From JBIIJL01 sp044233795 (GTDB taxonomy: Bacteria; Pseudomonadota; Gammaproteobacteria; Legionellales; Legionellaceae), in assembly GCA_044233795.1 (NCBI GenBank), contig JBIIJL010000030.1, positions 1-23,349 of the forward strand: DNA of 23,349 nt, read 5' to 3'. The translations under genes and the position numbers were made by a program. Each line of letters begins with the position of its first letter. Position 1 is the first letter of the stretch. Shown here in pieces: positions 14,689 to 22,095 of the stretch. Below the pieces are notes generated by a model that saw only the letters and a program-made list of their open reading frames with translations, was not told where the DNA came from and did no database searches.

Positions 14689-15252
14689 TTACACGATATA
14701 TTTGAAGATCTTCACCACGCGATTCACTCCATTAATGTGCCTTGCCACATCAACCGCCAAATTGGCTTGCTCGTGCGTAGCGATACCCATGAGATAAACT
14801 ACGCCATTTTCTGTAACAACACGGATAGATCCAGACTCAAGCCCTTTCTGGGTCAGCATTTTACTGCGTACTTGTCCGGTAATGAGGGTATCTTTACTAC
14901 GTTGTGAGACAGACAGAGGGTAATCTACTGTGATTTCATCATATACACGGTCTACCCTCGGGGTATTTTTAGCAATTTGCTCTGCGAGCACTCGCAATGA
15001 AGACGTAGGCGTTTGCCCAGAGAGCAGTACTACATGATTAAAACTTGTAATTACAATGCGAGACCCCCTAAAGCGTTGATCGTTAGCAAGGTTCGTATTA
15101 ATAACGTAAAAAATACGGGCATCTTGCTCAATGGTCGTCATGCTGCGCCTGTCATAGACAACCATACCACCAGCTGCTCCAACCATAACCACCGCTGCAC
15201 AACTTGCAAATAACACACTGATTAATAATATAATTACCGCTTTTATTTTCAT
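14689..15252 (-). CDS. dolP: BON-domain outer-membrane lipoprotein DolP (YraP)
   Basis: This 187-residue protein matches E. coli DolP (191) over its length: an N-terminal hydrophobic segment ending ASC with Cys18, then YDRRSM, a first BON domain (about 45-110) and a second (about 120-187) with TGQVRSKMLT, VVTENGVVYLMGIATHEQA and INGVNRVVKIFKY. The lipobox has Phe at -3, slightly off consensus. Ala at +2 favours the outer membrane. The ATG is preceded by GAGGTAGGGT. It follows diaA by 39 bases; yraN-diaA-dolP is also the order in E. coli, which supports the name. It is the more typical of the two tandem copies. Confidence 0.88.
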   Translation of the reverse strand: MKIKAVIILLISVLFASCAAVVMVGAAGGMVVYDRRSMTTIEQDARIFYVINTNLANDQRFRGSRIVITSFNHVVLLSGQTPTSSLRVLAEQIAKNTPRVDRVYDEITVDYPLSVSQRSKDTLITGQVRSKMLTQKGLESGSIRVVTENGVVYLMGIATHEQANLAVDVARHINGVNRVVKIFKYIV

Positions 15253-15291
15253 ACCCTACCTCGACAGATGAAACCAAAGACTTTAGTCGAT

Positions 15292-15897
15292 TTATTCGAC
15301 AGCAGCTACTTGACCAAACAAGGACAAATCAATCAAATCACAAAAACAGTGAAGAATAAACAAATGGGCTTCCCGTATTCTTGACGCACTATCCCCTGCT
15401 ACTCGAAGCTCGATATCTTCTGGACCCAGATGATTGGCAAGCACCCCCCCATCTCGGCCACACAACGCAATAGTATCCATCCCCTGCTCATGTGCTGCGT
15501 TCACTGCATGCAGCACATTATCAGAATTTCCAGACGTTGTGAGCACAAGAAGCAGATCTTTTTCGCGGCCTAATGCTTGAATTTGTCTTGCAAACACCTG
15601 GCCATGACCACCATCACTGGCCTGTACCGATAGTACCATGCCATCAGTAACTAAAGAGATAACAGGCAATGGTGGGCGCTCAACATCAAATTGGTTAAAC
15701 ATAGCCGCAGAAAAATGCATACAATTTGCCCTGGATGGACCATCACCACAGATAAGAATTCTGCCATCAGCAAGTAAACAGTTCACTAAGCGATCCGCCG
15801 CTTGACCGATGACGTCACTCATGGTATCAGCCATGGAAATTTTTGCCTCTATTGAGAGCCCAAATAGATGCCTCACCCGCTCTGCCATATTTATCAT
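15292..15897 (-). CDS. diaA: DnaA initiator-associating protein DiaA (SIS domain)
   Basis: This 201-residue SIS-fold protein matches E. coli DiaA (196): GRILICGDGPSRANCMHFSA near residues 44-63, then FDVERPPLPVISL, VLTTSGNSDNVLHAV, ALCGRDGGVLANHLGPEDIE, and REAHLFILHCFCDLID at the end. DiaA forms tetramers that bind several DnaA molecules and promote ordered initiation at oriC. GmhA (sedoheptulose-7-phosphate isomerase) shares the fold, but ERPPLP, the LGPEDIE block and the yraN-dolP neighbours favour DiaA. The ATG at 15897 is preceded by GAGG eight bases upstream. It lies directly behind the parAB genes, which is not the E. coli arrangement. Confidence 0.88.
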   Translation of the reverse strand: MINMAERVRHLFGLSIEAKISMADTMSDVIGQAADRLVNCLLADGRILICGDGPSRANCMHFSAAMFNQFDVERPPLPVISLVTDGMVLSVQASDGGHGQVFARQIQALGREKDLLLVLTTSGNSDNVLHAVNAAHEQGMDTIALCGRDGGVLANHLGPEDIELRVAGDSASRIREAHLFILHCFCDLIDLSLFGQVAAVE

Positions 15898-15907
15898 CAA
15901 TTATCCC

Positions 15908-16264
15908 TCAGAAATCCGTACCAAACGCATCCTTCACCCACGTTATAGTCGGCAACGGGCCTTCTATCGACAGCACATCAAAACGCGTGGCAACTTTGTC
16001 AAATAATTTTTGTTCTTGTAAATAGAGCGATGCTGCTCGAATCAGCTTTCTTTTCTTCGCAGTTGTGACGCTTTCCAATGCACCACCATACACTGAAGAT
16101 GAACGTGTCCGGACCTCTACAAACACTAGGCTTTCAACTTCTTGCATAATAAGATCAATTTCACCTAGGCGACACCGGTAATTGCGACAAACTAATATTA
16201 ACCCTTGTTGAGTAAGATACTGACAGGCCTGCTGTTCTCCAAGTTTGCCTATTTCAATTGACAT
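15908..16264 (-). CDS. yraN: YraN family endonuclease-like protein (UPF0102)
   Basis: This 118-residue protein has the UPF0102 pattern: GKLGEQQACQYLTQQGL, NYRCRLGEIDLIMQE, LVFVEVRTRSS and the KKRKLIRAASLYLQ helix. The spaced Glu, Asp and Glu-x-Lys-like residues (GEIDLI ... VEVR) resemble the PD-(D/E)xK nuclease core, with Arg in place of the usual Lys. Its cellular role is not settled. The ATG at 16264 lies eight bases after parB, with AGGG upstream. It opens the yraN-diaA-dolP segment. Confidence 0.9.
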   Translation of the reverse strand: MSIEIGKLGEQQACQYLTQQGLILVCRNYRCRLGEIDLIMQEVESLVFVEVRTRSSSVYGGALESVTTAKKRKLIRAASLYLQEQKLFDKVATRFDVLSIEGPLPTITWVKDAFGTDF

Positions 16265-16272
16265 ATATGACC

Positions 16273-17148
16273 CTAGTTAATCAATGCTGACAACATTTTT
16301 TGCAATGCATCTGTATCTTCGTAATGAATCACGAGTGTGCCGCTAGAAGCTTTGCCTTGTTTGAGTTTAATCTCTGTTTTAAGACGCATAGACAAGACTT
16401 TAAGTTCTCTCTCAAACAAAGGGGGCGTATCAATTTTTCTTTCCTGAGACAAAGGCTTTGGCGCTTTCATTTTGGCAACCAAGGTTTCTGTTTCACGCAC
16501 CGATAACCCCTTGGTAACAATCAACCCAGCAACATCTTTTTGTGCATTTTCATCAAGCATTAAAAGACATCTAGCATGTCCCATGTCCAATAACCCACGC
16601 TCTAACATGTGCCTTACATCACCACACAAATTCAACAAGCGCAGATAATTACTGACTGCGGCGCGCGACTTACTGAGGATGTCAGCAACCTCTTGATGAG
16701 TTAAAGCAAACTCAGTGGTTAACCGATGCATCGCTCGAGCTTCATCAATAGGGTTGAGATCTTCACGTTGCAAATTCTCAACCAGCGCCATTGCCATTGC
16801 AGTTTCGTCATCGACTTTACGTAATAACACTGGCACTCGTGACATACCAGCTAATTGACATGCCCGAAAACGACGCTCACCAGCAATGATTTCATATCGA
16901 TGGGGAGCTATCTCACGCACTACCAAAGGCTGCAGTAATCCCTGCTTTTTGATAGAGTCTGCGAGTTCTGCTAATGAAGCTTCATTCATTTCTCTGCGAG
17001 GTTGATATTTACCAGGCGCAAGATTTTCAACAGGCAACTCAATATGCTCGCCATTTTTAACATCTAGTTCGAGGATTGCCTGACCAGACTCTGCGTGGCT
17101 TAACAATGCTGACAAATTGCGGCCTAACCCACCTCGTTTTGCTACCAT
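16273..17148 (-). CDS. parB: Chromosome-partition protein ParB (Spo0J family, CTP-dependent clamp)
   Basis: This 291-residue centromere-binding protein has an N-terminal ParA-contact segment (AKRGGLGRNLSALL), a ParB/sulfiredoxin CTPase domain with KYQPRREM and AGERRFRACQLAG, the ENLQREDLNPIDEA block, a helix-turn-helix region (THQEVADILSKSRAAVSNYL) for parS binding, and a C-terminal dimer domain. Length fits chromosomal ParB. GAGG precedes the ATG at 17148. It follows parA by nine bases. No full parS site was found in the window; only a half-site lies inside this gene. Confidence 0.96.
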   Translation of the reverse strand: MVAKRGGLGRNLSALLSHAESGQAILELDVKNGEHIELPVENLAPGKYQPRREMNEASLAELADSIKKQGLLQPLVVREIAPHRYEIIAGERRFRACQLAGMSRVPVLLRKVDDETAMAMALVENLQREDLNPIDEARAMHRLTTEFALTHQEVADILSKSRAAVSNYLRLLNLCGDVRHMLERGLLDMGHARCLLMLDENAQKDVAGLIVTKGLSVRETETLVAKMKAPKPLSQERKIDTPPLFERELKVLSMRLKTEIKLKQGKASSGTLVIHYEDTDALQKMLSALIN

Positions 17149-17157
17149 AACATAACC

Positions 17158-17940
17158 TCAGTTTGATGAATGAAGGGGCGTCGATTGATGTTGAATCACC
17201 TCGCCTGCCAACACCATGTAGGCTGCGGCTCCTGGCGATGATTTATCATACTGTAATGCCGGCATCCCATGGCTTGGCGCCTCGGCCAATCGAACGTTGC
17301 GGGGAATCACTGTTCGATATAACGTTCTGCCAAAATGTGCTAACAATTGCTTTGAAACATCAGAACACAATCGGTTACGTCCGTCATACATCGTTCGCAA
17401 CACCCCTTCTAGACGAAGATGTGGATTTACGCTGCTCTGAATTTGCTCTATCGTTGATAACAATGCAGCCAAGCCCTCCAACGCATAATATTCACATTGC
17501 ATTGGAATCAATACCGAGTCTGCAGCAACTAGAGCATTGATGGTTAACGTATTTAACGATGGCGGGCAATCAATCAAAATATAATCGTAATAAGAAACGA
17601 CAGCCTCAAGTGCCTTCTGAAGAAAGGTCTCACGATGCTTCTGCTGCATCAAGCTCACTTCAGCGACCGTTAAATCGCTGTTGGTGGGCATGAGAGAAAA
17701 ATTTGCACTGGTCGTTAAAATGGCCTGCTCAGGCAGACAATCGCGCAATAAAACGTCATTTGTTGTATGGACCAACGTATTTTTATCAACACCACACCCC
17801 ATCGTTGCATTTCCCTGTGGATCTAGATCCACGAGGAGCACTCGCGCATGGTGCGCTGCAAGAGAAGCTGATAAGTTAATTGATGTTGTGGTTTTTCCGA
17901 CCCCACCTTTTTGATTGGTTATCGCGACAATTTTAGCCAT
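17158..17940 (-). CDS. parA: Chromosome-partition ATPase ParA (Soj)
   Basis: This 260-residue deviant-Walker ATPase moves ParB-bound origins. The motif KGGVGKTT at residues 11-18 is the P-loop with the signature Lys, LLVDLDPQGN follows as the second Asp motif, and DYILIDCPPSLN is Walker B. The ATG at 17940 is chosen because AGAAGGA lies six bases upstream; another ATG at 17946 overlaps the rsmG stop (ATGA) but sits directly against that same ribosome site. Synteny mnmG-rsmG-parA-parB is widespread near bacterial origins. Confidence 0.96.
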   Translation of the reverse strand: MAKIVAITNQKGGVGKTTTSINLSASLAAHHARVLLVDLDPQGNATMGCGVDKNTLVHTTNDVLLRDCLPEQAILTTSANFSLMPTNSDLTVAEVSLMQQKHRETFLQKALEAVVSYYDYILIDCPPSLNTLTINALVAADSVLIPMQCEYYALEGLAALLSTIEQIQSSVNPHLRLEGVLRTMYDGRNRLCSDVSKQLLAHFGRTLYRTVIPRNVRLAEAPSHGMPALQYDKSSPGAAAYMVLAGEVIQHQSTPLHSSN

Positions 17941-17942
17941 GA

Positions 17943-18566
17943 TCATTCCTTCTTATTTTCAACAATCACACAACTTCGCGCGCCATCGATACCCTTAACT
18001 GCATAAGACTCTATCCGATAAGGGTGCTCTATTGAAGAAGTTTCAGCCAGCGGATCGCGACCTTTCATCAACAACCAAACCCCCTCTTCTCTTATCAAGT
18101 GCCCAGTCCACTTTAATGTTTGAGCAACATCACTAAACGCTCGACATGTAACTGTATCAAAATGGAGAGCGGGAAGGTAGTTTTCCACTCGACTTTGTAC
18201 GATCTCTATCCCAGATATAGACAGAACCCTGGCTACTTCGTTCAAAAATCGACACTTTTTGCCATTACTATCCAACAACACCACGTGAAGCTCCGGCCTT
18301 GCAAGCTTGAGCGGAATTCCTGGAAATCCTGCTCCGCTGCCAACATCGAGTACCCGTTCGCCTTTTACCCAAGGCAATATCGCCAAACTATCTAAAACAT
18401 GCCGGGTAACCATTTCATCCATATCACGAATTGCAGTTAAGTTATAAGCTTGGTTCCATTTCTGAAGTAACAAAAGATAACGAAGTAAGGGTTCACTTAA
18501 ATCCTTGAGCCCAAATTGATCTAACCCATCCACGAGCAGTGATAGGACCCGAGACTCTGCCATCAT
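17943..18566 (-). CDS. rsmG: 16S rRNA (guanine527-N7)-methyltransferase RsmG
   Basis: This 207-residue Rossmann-fold methyltransferase (GidB) methylates G527 of 16S rRNA using S-adenosylmethionine. It has YNLTAIRDMDEMVTRHVLDS near residues 41-60, the SAM-binding motif VLDVGSGAGFPGIPLKL, the LLDSNGKKCRFLNEV segment and a VTCRAFSDV block. Length equals that of E. coli. The start overlaps the mnmG stop (ATGA), so the genes are probably coupled. Loss of this enzyme is known to give low-level streptomycin resistance in other bacteria. Confidence 0.95.
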   Translation of the reverse strand: MMAESRVLSLLVDGLDQFGLKDLSEPLLRYLLLLQKWNQAYNLTAIRDMDEMVTRHVLDSLAILPWVKGERVLDVGSGAGFPGIPLKLARPELHVVLLDSNGKKCRFLNEVARVLSISGIEIVQSRVENYLPALHFDTVTCRAFSDVAQTLKWTGHLIREEGVWLLMKGRDPLAETSSIEHPYRIESYAVKGIDGARSCVIVENKKE

Positions 18567-20437
18567 GCCATTAACCGCCGTCGTTTCAAGTGGATGAGCA
18601 ACAACGACAACGCAGCTGGCGTAATGCCTGAAATCCGCGAGGCTTGAGCAAGTGTCGCAGGCCTAACTGCTTCTAATTTTTGAACCACTTCACTGGATAA
18701 ACCACTCACTTGTCGATAATCCAACGTCGTTGGCAATTGCGTGTTTTCATGTTTTTGTAGGCGCTCAATATCACTTTGTTGACGTTCGATGTAACCAAAA
18801 TACTTACTTTGAATCTCAACCTGTAAAGCCACCGCCTCGGTTAAGACTGGTAATTGTAATTCAGCAATACACTGCAAAAAGGAGTAATTGATTTCAGGGC
18901 GCTTTAACAAATCAATCGCACGGCAATCATGGAGTAAAGGAGCCTCAATGACGGGCAGCAATTGATCATTATGACTTACTCTAACCCATGTCGATCGCAA
19001 TAAGCTATTGGTTTTTTCAATAGCTTCACGCTTTTCACAAAACGCCTGCCAGCGTTCATCGCCCACCAAACCAAGCTCACGCCCTTTTGCAGTGAGACGC
19101 AAATCAGCATTATCTTCGCGCAACAAGAGGCGATATTCTGCACGCGAAGTAAACATTCGATAAGGCTCTTTCGTACCGGTGGTGATAAGATCATCAATCA
19201 ACACTCCCATATAAGCCTCACTTCGCAAAGGACTCCATAGTGACTTATCTTTGATCAATAGCGTGGCATTCATCCCAGCAATCAAACCCTGAGCAGCGGC
19301 CTCTTCATAACCGGTAGTACCATTGATTTGCCCGGCGAAAAACAAATTGTTAAAAGGCTTCGTTTGTAAATAAGGTGTCAAACCTCGTGGGTCAAAAAAG
19401 TCATATTCAATAGCATAGCCGGGTCTTGTGATATGAGCATTTGCAAAACCTTTGATGGTACGAACAAATTCAACTTGCACTTCATATGGTAAGCTCGTTG
19501 AAATACCATTAGGATAAACTTCCGTGGTGGTCAACCCCTCTGGCTCAACGAAAATTTGATGCGAGGATTTATCAGAAAAACGAACGATTTTATCCTCAAT
19601 TGAAGGGCAATATCGTGGGCCAATCCCTTCAATCACACCCGCATACATCGGCGATTGATGAAGATTATCTCGAATAATATCATGAGTTTCCAAGGTCGTG
19701 TGGGTAATATGGCATGGCATTTGCTCAGGATGATGCGCCACATTCCCTAGATATGAAAACACAGGAAGCGGGGAATCCCCAGGCTGGATCTGCATTTGAT
19801 TGTAATCCAATGACCGACCATCAATTCTTGGCGGCGTGCCCGTTTTTAAACGACCAACAGGTAGGCTTAAATCTCGTAGTTTATCCGCCAGCGCAATTGA
19901 AGGAGGGTCCCCAGCACGTCCTCCAGCATATTGCTTCATGCCCACGTGGATTTTTCCACCTAAAAAGGTCCCTACGGTTAGTACAATTGCTTTTGCGCGT
20001 AGCGTAAGCCCCATCTGTGTCCGCACGCCAAGCACACGGTCTCCTTCAATCAGAAGGTCATCTACAGCCTGTTGAAAAAGAGTAAGATGCTTTTGGCTCT
20101 GAAGTAGTTGCCTTATCGCTTGGCGATAGAGTACGCGATCGGCCTGCGCCCTGGTCGCCCGCACGGCGGGCCCCTTGGAGGCGTTGAGAATGCGAAATTG
20201 AATACCTGCCAAATCTGCTGCAACGGCCATAGCCCCATCTAAGGCATCAATTTCTTTCACCAAATGCCCTTTGCCTATCCCACCAATCGCAGGATTACAA
20301 GACATTTGTCCTAGTAAATCCATGTTATGGGTCAACAACAAAGTATCAGCACCCATCCGAGCCGCAGCTAAAGCAGCCTCTGTTCCCGCATGGCCACCAC
20401 CGACCACAATCACATCGTAGTGTTTTTCAATATTCAT
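18563..20437 (-). CDS. mnmG: tRNA uridine-5-carboxymethylaminomethyl modification enzyme MnmG (GidA)
   Basis: This 624-residue FAD enzyme, together with MnmE, adds the cmnm5 group to U34 of several tRNAs. It has the FAD motif VIVVGGGHAGTEAAL, MSCNPAIGGIGKGHLVKE, GRLKTGTPPRIDGR, the catalytic-Cys block RYCPSIEDK, and AGQINGTTGYEEAAAQG. The C-terminal helical domain ends QASRISGITPAALSLLL. The frame opens at a GTG at 20476, but that codon lies upstream of a good -10 box (20468-20473), so the ATG at 20437, matching the E. coli N-terminus, is used. MnmE is not in the window. Confidence 0.97.
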   Translation of the reverse strand: MNIEKHYDVIVVGGGHAGTEAALAAARMGADTLLLTHNMDLLGQMSCNPAIGGIGKGHLVKEIDALDGAMAVAADLAGIQFRILNASKGPAVRATRAQADRVLYRQAIRQLLQSQKHLTLFQQAVDDLLIEGDRVLGVRTQMGLTLRAKAIVLTVGTFLGGKIHVGMKQYAGGRAGDPPSIALADKLRDLSLPVGRLKTGTPPRIDGRSLDYNQMQIQPGDSPLPVFSYLGNVAHHPEQMPCHITHTTLETHDIIRDNLHQSPMYAGVIEGIGPRYCPSIEDKIVRFSDKSSHQIFVEPEGLTTTEVYPNGISTSLPYEVQVEFVRTIKGFANAHITRPGYAIEYDFFDPRGLTPYLQTKPFNNLFFAGQINGTTGYEEAAAQGLIAGMNATLLIKDKSLWSPLRSEAYMGVLIDDLITTGTKEPYRMFTSRAEYRLLLREDNADLRLTAKGRELGLVGDERWQAFCEKREAIEKTNSLLRSTWVRVSHNDQLLPVIEAPLLHDCRAIDLLKRPEINYSFLQCIAELQLPVLTEAVALQVEIQSKYFGYIERQQSDIERLQKHENTQLPTTLDYRQVSGLSSEVVQKLEAVRPATLAQASRISGITPAALSLLLIHLKRRRLMA

Positions 20438-20467
20438 AGAAAGACTTGGTAGATCACAAAAGGTGCA

Positions 20468-20496
20468 ATTATACACTTTTTTTACATAATCCCCAA
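20468..20496 (-). promoter_or_regulatory. Candidate sigma-70 promoter of the mnmG operon
   Basis: On the minus strand TTGGGG (20496-20491), a 17-base spacer and a perfect TATAAT (20473-20468) precede the mnmG ATG at 20437. The expected 5' leader is about 25 bases. The promoter starts just behind the mltA stop (20520), so the mnmG unit need not depend on mltA transcription. Confidence 0.65.
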
Positions 20497-20519
20497 TTTA
20501 ATAACGAGAGGCTTCATCG

Positions 20520-21899
20520 TTACTTCTCGATTTTTGGTAGCGCCACATATACTGAGCCGGCATGATTGAGATCATTTGCCTCCAAGCCTGCTTGATACCC
20601 TTCACCCTTATAGACATCGACATGAGCTCCCATAATAGCGCCGCCTGCGTCTTGAGCCACGCACCATGAAGTTGCATTTTTGCAGCGATAGATAAAAGGC
20701 ACCCCAATAGGAATAACTTTGTGATCTGTTGCACATGAAGAGTGGCTTGTTAGAGAAATATTTTCCGAACCATAAGGCCCGCCATTTTCCCTAGCAAAAA
20801 ATACATAACTTTGATCTCTATTTCGCAAGTCGAAAGCTTTGTCAGAGTTTTGAAGGGTGTCTAGATAGTGACGAATGAGCTTTTCTGATCCAGCGCTTTG
20901 TTTGATTTTTTTAGAAACATTGCAGCGTAACTTTGTTTCATCATGACATTTAGGATCTTTAGCGCACCGCTCAATTGTATTAAGATTACCACCACAGGTT
21001 GGGTCTTGTGCGCATTGGACGATACGGCCAAGCATAGTGCGAGGCCTGCCATTAGCACCATCGTAATTGATATGAAATACTTTACCATCAAGCTTTAATG
21101 AACCAGAGCCTTGAAGCATTAGAAATGACGGATCATTCGGATCTTTAACGTAACCAATAATATATTTTGGATTTAAAGCCCCATGATCAATTTCGGCACG
21201 GTCTGGAGGTACAGAGTAATTGCCATTGCCATTTTTTAAACAAAATCCTCGCGCTATTTTAGTCAGCGGGTCAACCCCACAAAGAGGTGCTTTCAAATGA
21301 TATTTTTTGCATTCCGACGCTACATTTACAACACCTGGATTACTATAGATTGGGTATAGAAAAGCACCGCCTCGTTTGGCATGCCCCTCAATGGCAGCAG
21401 GGGCGTAATAGGCTGTAAATTGGAATTCACCTTTTTTGAATCCCGCATGATTTTCAGGCCAACCATCACTTTTATACCAATCAAATTCGGTTTTGATGGT
21501 TGATAAGAATTTTTGGAAATTGCCACGGGCGGCTTTTGCAAGAGTAAGCATTTTTTTGTTTGTATTATAGCACCACTCCTGACGTTTAAATTGACGACCT
21601 GCTATAGTCACTGTCTGAAATTCACCATGGTGTTTATTACAATTTTCAATCTGATTGTTCAATGATCTGATAACTTCATCCATATTTCCAACAGGATTAT
21701 CCAGCAGCAGTTCTGCTTGTGATATTTTATGAAATTTAAAACGTAATACCCCTGGCTCTTTGGCGGCCATTTTCTGTCTTGTGGTATAGTCCGCAAGCCT
21801 TCTAATATCTAAGCAATGCTGTATTGGATCAGATGGCAGAGCGGCTTGAGAGGTGATGTTAAAAGTAATGAGTGTAATAAGTAAAACCGATTGAAACAT
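20520..21899 (-). CDS. mltA: MltA-type lytic murein transglycosylase with cysteine-rich insertion
   Basis: This 459-residue exported protein has a signal peptide, residues 1-19 (MFQSVLLITLITFNITSQA), with no lipobox, unlike E. coli MltA. MltA-domain blocks are FTAYYAPAAIEG (161-172), FLMLQGSGSLKLDG (259-272), NYDGANGRP (278-286) and QSYVFFARENGGPYGSE (363-379). The C-terminal 3D domain reads AQDAGGAIMGAHVDVYKG (415-432), where Asp428 corresponds to the catalytic Asp308 of the mature E. coli enzyme. Between the blocks, at 296-326, lies an insertion with two copies of Cys-Ala-x-Asp-Pro-x-Cys. In total 14 cysteines are present. It should cleave peptidoglycan in the periplasm, forming 1,6-anhydromuramic ends. 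Transglycosylase identity is well supported; the role of the insertion is unknown. Confidence 0.87.
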   Translation of the reverse strand: MFQSVLLITLITFNITSQAALPSDPIQHCLDIRRLADYTTRQKMAAKEPGVLRFKFHKISQAELLLDNPVGNMDEVIRSLNNQIENCNKHHGEFQTVTIAGRQFKRQEWCYNTNKKMLTLAKAARGNFQKFLSTIKTEFDWYKSDGWPENHAGFKKGEFQFTAYYAPAAIEGHAKRGGAFLYPIYSNPGVVNVASECKKYHLKAPLCGVDPLTKIARGFCLKNGNGNYSVPPDRAEIDHGALNPKYIIGYVKDPNDPSFLMLQGSGSLKLDGKVFHINYDGANGRPRTMLGRIVQCAQDPTCGGNLNTIERCAKDPKCHDETKLRCNVSKKIKQSAGSEKLIRHYLDTLQNSDKAFDLRNRDQSYVFFARENGGPYGSENISLTSHSSCATDHKVIPIGVPFIYRCKNATSWCVAQDAGGAIMGAHVDVYKGEGYQAGLEANDLNHAGSVYVALPKIEK

Positions 21900-21959
21900 A
21901 GGTATCCTTTAACCGACAATGATTGAACATCGCGTCAATCTATCAAAAATATAGTCCGT

Positions 21960-21975
21960 GTTGACAATTGCTCTA
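21960..21975 (-). promoter_or_regulatory. 16-base element shared with the kinase upstream region (copy 2)
   Basis: On the minus strand this reads TAGAGCAATTGTCAAC, identical to 5183-5198 plus, and lies about 60 bases before mltA in the same relative orientation. A TATATT about eight bases downstream is a weak -10 candidate. The rest of the gap 21900-22095 is AT-rich with no recognised gene. Confidence 0.35.
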
Positions 21976-22095
21976 CAACGCCTACTTTAAAGATTATTAA
22001 CACGCCAGATCACACTATGATAATAACAATATAATGGCAAATAGCACTTGGTACGATATTTATAAGATCATAAATTCTTACACCGATACTTGACG

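Noticed and set aside
16489..16497. TGTTTCACG inside parB, a half of the parS consensus TGTTTCACGTGAAACA
   Set aside because: Only nine bases match and the other half-site is absent; a working parS needs both arms.
18279..18294. CACGTGAA core inside rsmG resembling the centre of parS
   Set aside because: About 9 of 16 positions match and the outer bases do not fit; expected by chance.
20438..20519. Possible oriC upstream of mnmG, as in E. coli
   Set aside because: The gap to mltA is about 80 bases, fully used by a promoter, with no cluster of TTATCCACA boxes. A lone near-match AGTGGATAA between atpB and atpE is also not enough.
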